Origin: Alphaproteobacteria bacterium
Lineage (GTDB): Bacteria; Pseudomonadota; Alphaproteobacteria; Sneathiellales; Sneathiellaceae
DNA length: 21,745 nt
Assembly: GCA_006226265.1 (NCBI GenBank)
Contig: SBHH01000104.1
Location: 1 to 21,745 of the forward strand
Direction of reading: 5' to 3'
How positions within the stretch are numbered: position 1 is the first letter of the stretch; each line of letters begins with the position of its first letter. Shown here piece by piece: positions 17,189-21,745 of the stretch. Under the pieces are notes generated by a model. That model was not told the origin of the DNA, did not search any database, and saw only the letters and a list, made by a program, of their open reading frames with translations. Both the position numbers and the translations under genes were made by a program.

Positions 17189-18325
17189 ATGATCTTATCC
17201 GAAGAGCAGGGAATGATCCGCGATATGGCGCGGGATTTTGCTGCTGCCCGTCTGGCACCGCATTCCGTGGAATGGGAGGCCGCGGCCGCCATTCCGAAAG
17301 ACGTATTTACCGAGATGGGTACGCTCGGCCTTATGGGCATGACGGTGCCAGAAGAATATGGCGGGGCGGGAACTGATTTTGTCTCCTACGCCCTCGCGCT
17401 TATGGAGATCGCGGGCGGCGATGGCGCCGTCTCGACGGTCATGAGCGTCAATAATTCCCCCTGCTGCGCGGCCCTCCTGAAAGACGGGAGTGCGGCGCAG
17501 AAGCAGGAATTTCTTGTGCCTTTGGCGAAGGGCGAGAAAATCGGTGCCTTTTGCCTGACGGAACCGCAGGCGGGATCTGATGCGTCCGCGCTCAAAACCC
17601 GTGCGGTGAAGGATGGCGATCATTATGTGCTGAACGGCACCAAGCAGTTCATCACATCGGGCCGGATCGGCGGTGTGGCGCTTGTTTTCGCGGTCACCGA
17701 CCCGGCGGCGGGCAAGAAGGGCATCAGCTGCTTTATCGTGCCGACGGAGACCGAAGGCTACCGCGTCGTCTCGGTCGAGAACAAGCTTGGCCAGAAAGCC
17801 TCCGACACCTGCCAGATCGCGTTCGAGGATTTGCGCATTCCAGCGGCAAATATGCTGGGCGCGGAAGGGGCGGGATATCGCATTGCGCTTGCCAATCTTG
17901 AAACCGGGCGGATCGGCATCGCCGCGCAGAGTGTCGGCATGGCGGGGGCGGCGCTCCGTCACGCCATCGATTACGCGAAGGAACGCGAAGCCTTCGGCGG
18001 CCCGATTATCGCGCATCAGGCGGTCGGCTTCCGCCTTGCCGATCTCGCGACCAAGCTGGAGGTTGCGCGCCAGATGGTGCTGCATGCCGCAACGATGAAG
18101 GATGCAAAACTGCCCTGCCTTACCGAAGCCAGTATGGCAAAGCTCTTCGCTTCCGAAATGGCTGAGGAGGTTTGCTCCGGTGCGATCCAGACTTTGGGCG
18201 GCAACGGCTATATTGCCGACTACCCGGTTGAGAAGATTTACCGCGATGTGCGCGTCTGCCAGATTTACGAAGGCACCTCGGATATCCAGAAGCTGGTCAT
18301 CGCCCGCAATCTGGCGGCGGCCTGA
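17189..18325 (+). CDS. acyl-CoA dehydrogenase, short/branched-chain type
   Basis: The 378-residue FAD-dependent dehydrogenase introduces an alpha-beta double bond into an acyl-CoA. The FAD/substrate motif is FCLTEPQAGSDA and the second flavin segment KQFITSGRIGGVALVFAV. The catalytic glutamate is Glu361 in QIYEGTSDIQKLV, the position used by short- and medium-chain, isobutyryl- and 2-methylbutyryl-CoA dehydrogenases and different from ivd upstream. QTLGGNGYIADYPVEKIYRD is typical of the butyryl/branched short-chain group. A GGGAGAG site precedes the ATG, 33 bases after the thiolase stop. With propionyl-CoA carboxylase elsewhere in the window, a valine or isoleucine step is attractive, but butyryl-CoA is equally possible. 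Confidence 0.9.
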   Translation: MILSEEQGMIRDMARDFAAARLAPHSVEWEAAAAIPKDVFTEMGTLGLMGMTVPEEYGGAGTDFVSYALALMEIAGGDGAVSTVMSVNNSPCCAALLKDGSAAQKQEFLVPLAKGEKIGAFCLTEPQAGSDASALKTRAVKDGDHYVLNGTKQFITSGRIGGVALVFAVTDPAAGKKGISCFIVPTETEGYRVVSVENKLGQKASDTCQIAFEDLRIPAANMLGAEGAGYRIALANLETGRIGIAAQSVGMAGAALRHAIDYAKEREAFGGPIIAHQAVGFRLADLATKLEVARQMVLHAATMKDAKLPCLTEASMAKLFASEMAEEVCSGAIQTLGGNGYIADYPVEKIYRDVRVCQIYEGTSDIQKLVIARNLAAA

Positions 18326-18340
18326 GGGGGGATCAGGATC

Positions 18341-18946
18341 ATGCCGGGTGCCATCGATTTCTATTTCGACTTTTCCTCTCCTTACGCCTATCTCGGCAGC
18401 CATCTCATTGACGACGTGGCGGCGAAGCACCGGCGCGGGGTTCACTGGCATCCCTTCATGCTCGGCGTTGCGATGAAAGGGGAAAAGACCTTCCCCCTCA
18501 CGGAATACCCGATGAAGGGCGACTATTCGCGGATGGATTTCGACCGCACCGCCCGCTATCACGGCATCCCCTTCAACATGCCCGCGGATTTCCCGAAGAC
18601 GACATTGGCCGCGTCGCGGGGCTTCCTCTGGATTTCAAAAAGCAATCCTGATCTCGCCGTCGCTTTCGCAAAAGCCGTCTATGCCGCCTATTTTGTCGAG
18701 GGGCTTGATATCTCCGATCCCGACATCGTTGCCGATCTTGCCGAAGCGGAAGGTGTGGACGGGAAAGCCTTTCTCGCCGCCGTGCAGGACCCGGCGATCA
18801 AGGAAGAGTTTAAAAACTCGGTCGAGGATATTGTCTTTAACAGGAAAGTCTTCGGCGCTCCCTTCTTCATCGTGGACGGGGTGTCCTTTTGGGGCGCGGA
18901 CCGGGTTGTGCAGCTTGATGAATGGCTGACGCGGGGAGGCTGGTAA
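18341..18946 (+). CDS. 2-hydroxychromene-2-carboxylate isomerase family protein (kappa-GST/DsbA fold)
   Basis: The 201-residue protein belongs to the DsbA-fold group containing 2-hydroxychromene-2-carboxylate isomerase (NahD) and kappa-class glutathione transferase. IDFYFDFSSPYAYLGS has serines 12/13 at the catalytic position and no CxxC, so it is not a disulfide oxidoreductase. GAPFFIVDGVSFWGADR near the C-terminus supplies the cis-proline and glutathione-binding region. Known members isomerise aromatic side-chain intermediates using glutathione. No aromatic pathway gene is nearby; it starts 15 bases after an acyl-CoA dehydrogenase, which suggests co-transcription and perhaps glutathione-dependent handling of a reactive unsaturated acyl-CoA or related compound. 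The true substrate is unknown. There is no signal peptide. Confidence 0.8.
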   Translation: MPGAIDFYFDFSSPYAYLGSHLIDDVAAKHRRGVHWHPFMLGVAMKGEKTFPLTEYPMKGDYSRMDFDRTARYHGIPFNMPADFPKTTLAASRGFLWISKSNPDLAVAFAKAVYAAYFVEGLDISDPDIVADLAEAEGVDGKAFLAAVQDPAIKEEFKNSVEDIVFNRKVFGAPFFIVDGVSFWGADRVVQLDEWLTRGGW

Positions 18947-18974
18947 TGGGGTTGGGGATGGAAAGGCCAGAATA

Positions 18975-19002
18975 TTCCGGCCCCGGCATCCCGGGACCGG
19001 AA
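18975..19002. terminator. convergent hairpin, probable bidirectional terminator
   Basis: TTCCGGCCCCGG at 18975-18986 pairs with CCGGGACCGGAA at 18991-19002 around the loop CATC, with a single C/A mismatch. It sits between the stops of the plus-strand isomerase-like gene and the minus-strand SDR gene. Neither side has a strong T-run, so termination efficiency is uncertain. A palindrome GGAAATTTCC follows at 19005-19014. Confidence 0.5.
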
Positions 19003-19014
19003 ATGGAAATTTCC

Positions 19015-19797
19015 CTAGAACAGGAAGTAGCCGCCGTCGATCAGGAAGGTATCGCCGGTGTGGTAGCTGCTGGCATCCGACATGATATAAACGGCCTGTC
19101 CGCCGAAATCCTCGGGCTTGCCCCAGCGGCGGGCCGGGATGCGCGGCTTCACGGCGTCGGAGAATTTCTGCCAGTTCATGGCATTTTCGGTCATCGCCGT
19201 CTCGATCCAGCCCGGCAGGATGGCATTCGCCGTAATCTCGTATTTGGCATATTCGACGGCGAGCGCGCGGATCATGGAGATCACGCCACCCTTGGTCGCG
19301 GCATAATGCTCGTTCCGGGCGGCGCCGGAAATGGCCGCCAGGCTGGCCGTGCCGACAAGCCGTCCGCCGGGATCGCCCGCCTTGGCCCGCTCTACCATAT
19401 GGCGGGTTGCCGCCTGGAAGGTGTAAAAGACGCCGTCGAGGTTGATGTTGAGAACCCGGTGCCACTCCGCATCGTCAATATCGAGGAAGGATTTCTTGCC
19501 CGAGCTGACGCCCGCGTTTGCAAAGCAGCCGTCGACGCGGCCATATTGCGACAGCGTCTCGGCAAAGCAGTCCTTCACTTCGCTTTCATCGGACACGTTG
19601 CACAGAAGCGACGAGACGCGCGTGCCATGGGCCTTCAGCTGCTCGACCGCCGCCTTGTTCTTGGTTTCGTTGGTGCCCCAGATGCAGACATCCGCGCCCG
19701 CTTGCGCAACGGCGTCCGCCATGCCGAGACCGATACCGCCATTTCCACCTGTCACGAGAGCGACCTTACCCGTAAGGTCAAATGCTTTATAGGCCAT
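19015..19797 (-). CDS. short-chain dehydrogenase/reductase (SDR)
   Basis: The 260-residue classical SDR is an NAD(P)-dependent oxidoreductase. The cofactor motif TGGNGGIG is at 16-23, NAG at 94-96, and the catalytic set is Asn118, Ser152, Tyr165 and Lys169 (HYAATKGG). ILPGWIETAMTEN after the active site and the C-terminal FLIDGGYFLF are family-typical. The substrate is not predictable; 3-hydroxyacyl-CoA, sugar-acid or steroid-like alcohols are all handled by close relatives. A strong AAGGAG site lies upstream of the ATG. The gene is on the opposite strand between the two halves of the acyl-CoA gene set and divergent from mccB, with 139 bases between start codons. Confidence 0.88.
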   Translation of the reverse strand: MAYKAFDLTGKVALVTGGNGGIGLGMADAVAQAGADVCIWGTNETKNKAAVEQLKAHGTRVSSLLCNVSDESEVKDCFAETLSQYGRVDGCFANAGVSSGKKSFLDIDDAEWHRVLNINLDGVFYTFQAATRHMVERAKAGDPGGRLVGTASLAAISGAARNEHYAATKGGVISMIRALAVEYAKYEITANAILPGWIETAMTENAMNWQKFSDAVKPRIPARRWGKPEDFGGQAVYIMSDASSYHTGDTFLIDGGYFLF

Positions 19798-19936
19798 TCC
19801 TGGCTCCTTCTTGGTTACTTGTTTGCAGGCGAATCCCTATCACAAAGCCTCGCCCGCGCCAAGCAATGGATGCAAGAGAAGTGGGAGCCAGTCACATCCG
19901 TTTCAATTTCCGGCTGAGAGAAGGAAGTCAGCATAA

Positions 19937-21544
19937 ATGTCTGTAATCAAATCGAACCTGAACACCCGGAGTGATGATTTCAAGGCCAATGCCGCGCATA
20001 TGACGTCGCTGGTCGAGGATCTGAAAGAGAAGGTCGCCGCGATCAAGCAGGGCGGCGGGGAGCGGGCGCGGGAGAAGCATCTTTCGCGCGGCAAGCTGCT
20101 CCCTCGCGAACGGGTGCGGAAACTGCTCGATCCGGGCTCGCCCTTCCTCGAATTCAGCCAGATGGCCGCTTATGACATGTATGGCGGAGATATCAATTCC
20201 GCCGGGATCATTACTGGCATCGGCCGGATTGAAGGGCGCGAATGCGTCATCATCTGCAACGATGCGACGGTGAAGGGCGGCACTTACTATCCGCTCACCG
20301 TGAAGAAACATCTCCGGGCGCAGGAAGTGGCGCAGCAGAACCATCTCCCCTGCATTTATCTCGTCGACAGCGGCGGGGCGAACCTGCCGAACCAGCAGGA
20401 TGTCTTCCCCGACCGTGATCATTTCGGCCGGAGCTTTTATAACCAGGCGAATATGTCTGCGCTTGGCATTCCGCAGATCGCCGTCGTCATGGGCTCCTGT
20501 ACCGCGGGCGGCGCCTATGTTCCGGCCATGTGCGATGAAAGCATCATCGTCCGCAATCAGGGTACGATCTTTTTGGCCGGGCCCCCGCTTGTAAAGGCCG
20601 CGACGGGCGAGGTAGTCTCAGCGGAGGACCTGGGCGGCGCCGAAGTGCATTCGCGTACTTCGGGCGTGACCGACCATATGGCCGAGAACGATACCCATGC
20701 GCTGCAGATCGCGCGGGCCTGCGTTGCCTCCTTCAACAAGCCGAAGCAGATGCCTCTGGAAGTGCGCAGACCTGTTCCACCAGCCTATGATCCGAAGGAG
20801 ATTTACGGCCTGATCCCGAAGGACATGAAAACCCAGTTCGATGTGCGGGAGATTATCGCCCGCGTCGTCGATGGCTCCGAGTTTGATGAGTTCAAGAAGA
20901 ATTACGGCACGACGCTGGTCACCGGCTTTGCCCATATCCATGGCTATCCGGTCGGCATCATCGCGAATAATGGCATTCTATTCTCGGAATCCTCGCTGAA
21001 AGGCGCGCATTTCATCGAGCTTTGCTGCCAGCGGAATATCCCGCTTGTCTTTTTGCAGAACATTACCGGCTTCATGGTCGGTCAGAAATACGAGAGCGGC
21101 GGCATCGCCAAGGATGGCGCGAAGCTGGTGACGGCGGTGGCGACCGCGAAAGTTCCGAAATTCACGATGATTTTCGGCGGCTCCTTCGGGGCGGGCAACT
21201 ACGGTATGTCGGGTCGCGCCTATAGCCCCCGTCTTCTCTGGATGTGGCCGAACGCACGGATTTCCGTGATGGGCGGCACGCAGGCCGCCTCGGTTCTCGC
21301 GACCGTCAAACGGGATTCCATGGAAGCGCGCGGCGAGAGCTGGAGCGCGGAAGAAGAAGCCGCCTTCAAGGCGCCGATCGAGGCGCAATATGAAAAGGAA
21401 GGCCATCCCTATTTCGCGAGTGCGCGTATCTGGGATGACGGAATTGTCGATCCGGCGGAGACGCGCCGGGTGCTTGGCCTCGGGATTTCGGCGGCGTTCA
21501 ATGCGCCGGTCGAGCCCACGAAATTTGGCCTGTTCAGGATGTAG
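19937..21544 (+). CDS. mccB: 3-methylcrotonyl-CoA carboxylase beta subunit (carboxyltransferase)
   Basis: The 535-residue carboxyltransferase subunit converts 3-methylcrotonyl-CoA to 3-methylglutaconyl-CoA, the step after isovaleryl-CoA dehydrogenase in leucine breakdown. Length and sequence fit MccB/LiuB and not Pcc[14 protein letters not shown] motif (DSGGANLP from residue 144), [36 protein letters not shown] and the C-terminal [17 protein letters not shown] (GGSFGAG from residue 414). It needs a biotin-carrying alpha subunit (mccA), which is not in the window and probably lies just downstream. AAGGA near 19921 is the likely ribosome-binding site. The 139-base divergent spacer with the SDR gene should hold its promoter; I see no convincing hexamer pair there. 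Confidence 0.95.
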   Translation: MSVIKSNLNTRSDDFKANAAHMTSLVEDLKEKVAAIKQGGGERAREKHLSRGKLLPRERVRKLLDPGSPFLEFSQMAAYDMYGGDINSAGIITGIGRIEGRECVIICNDATVKGGTYYPLTVKKHLRAQEVAQQNHLPCIYLVDSGGANLPNQQDVFPDRDHFGRSFYNQANMSALGIPQIAVVMGSCTAGGAYVPAMCDESIIVRNQGTIFLAGPPLVKAATGEVVSAEDLGGAEVHSRTSGVTDHMAENDTHALQIARACVASFNKPKQMPLEVRRPVPPAYDPKEIYGLIPKDMKTQFDVREIIARVVDGSEFDEFKKNYGTTLVTGFAHIHGYPVGIIANNGILFSESSLKGAHFIELCCQRNIPLVFLQNITGFMVGQKYESGGIAKDGAKLVTAVATAKVPKFTMIFGGSFGAGNYGMSGRAYSPRLLWMWPNARISVMGGTQAASVLATVKRDSMEARGESWSAEEEAAFKAPIEAQYEKEGHPYFASARIWDDGIVDPAETRRVLGLGISAAFNAPVEPTKFGLFRM

Positions 21545-21554
21545 GAGAGATTTG

Positions 21555-21745
21555 ATGAGTGAAGAATCAGCCGTATTGCATTTTTCGACCGACGGCATCG
21601 CGACCATTACCCTGAACCGGCCGGAGGTTCACAATGCCTTTGACGAGGAACTGATCGAACGGCTTGCGGATATGTTCGTCGATGTTGGTCATCAGGACGG
21701 TGTGCGCGCCGTGGTGGTGGCCGCCGCGGGCAAGAGTTATTGCGC
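21555..21745 (+). CDS. liuC: enoyl-CoA hydratase family protein, probable methylglutaconyl-CoA hydratase (partial, 5' end)
   Basis: The first 63 codons of a crotonase-family gene run off the window end. The N-terminus contains ATITLNRPEVHNAFDEELIE, the usual start of the crotonase fold, and the last residues GKSYCA lead into the first oxyanion-hole motif. GGAG at 21544-21547 overlaps the mccB stop region and lies seven bases before the ATG; ten bases separate the genes. Position directly after mccB matches the liu order ivd-mccB-hydratase-mccA, so 3-methylglutaconyl-CoA hydratase is the best call. The catalytic residues lie outside the window, so the function rests on context. Confidence 0.75.
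   Translation, partial: MSEESAVLHFSTDGIATITLNRPEVHNAFDEELIERLADMFVDVGHQDGVRAVVVAAAGKSYC

Overview
The window reads as a chromosomal segment of an alphaproteobacterium. The G+C-rich coding sequence, the gene families (propionyl-CoA and methylcrotonyl-CoA carboxylases, hybrid malic enzyme, FliN-like motor protein with a chemoreceptor) and an exact TTAA-N7-TTAAC CtrA-type box all fit. I cannot place it below class level. Genes are dense, no gene-free gap exceeds about 225 bases, and I see no insertion sequence, integrase, CRISPR array or prophage gene.

Region 1 (1-3696): the tail of an unrecognised gene, then pccB and pccA, the two subunits of propionyl-CoA carboxylase. Region 2 (3709-5214, minus strand): a soluble class III nucleotidyl cyclase with a cysteine-rich N-terminus, and lipB (octanoyltransferase). 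Region 3 (5287-8301): a CtrA-type box, a stand-alone FliN/SpoA-domain protein, a large chemoreceptor and a strong intrinsic terminator. Region 4 (8372-12416): tRNA-Leu(GAG), a leader with competing hairpins, then maeB (malic enzyme with a phosphotransacetylase-like tail) and mgtE (Mg2+ channel) five bases apart.

Region 5 (12420-18946): a LysR regulator divergent from an acyl-CoA gene run: crotonase, hotdog thioesterase, isovaleryl-CoA dehydrogenase, thiolase, a second acyl-CoA dehydrogenase and a DsbA-fold isomerase-like protein. An AT-rich spacer with a long inverted repeat separates regulator and run. Region 6 (18975-21745): a convergent hairpin, a minus-strand SDR oxidoreductase, then mccB and the start of a methylglutaconyl-CoA-hydratase-like gene, which runs off the window.

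Taken together, most genes handle short and branched acyl-CoAs. Isovaleryl-CoA dehydrogenase, methylcrotonyl-CoA carboxylase, the presumed methylglutaconyl-CoA hydratase and the thiolase give most of leucine/isovalerate breakdown to acetyl-CoA. Propionyl-CoA carboxylase handles C3 units from valine, isoleucine or odd-chain acids. Malic enzyme can turn the resulting C4 acids into pyruvate and NADPH. The most interesting non-coding signals are the CtrA box ahead of the FliN-like/chemoreceptor pair and the inverted repeat between the LysR gene and the crotonase.
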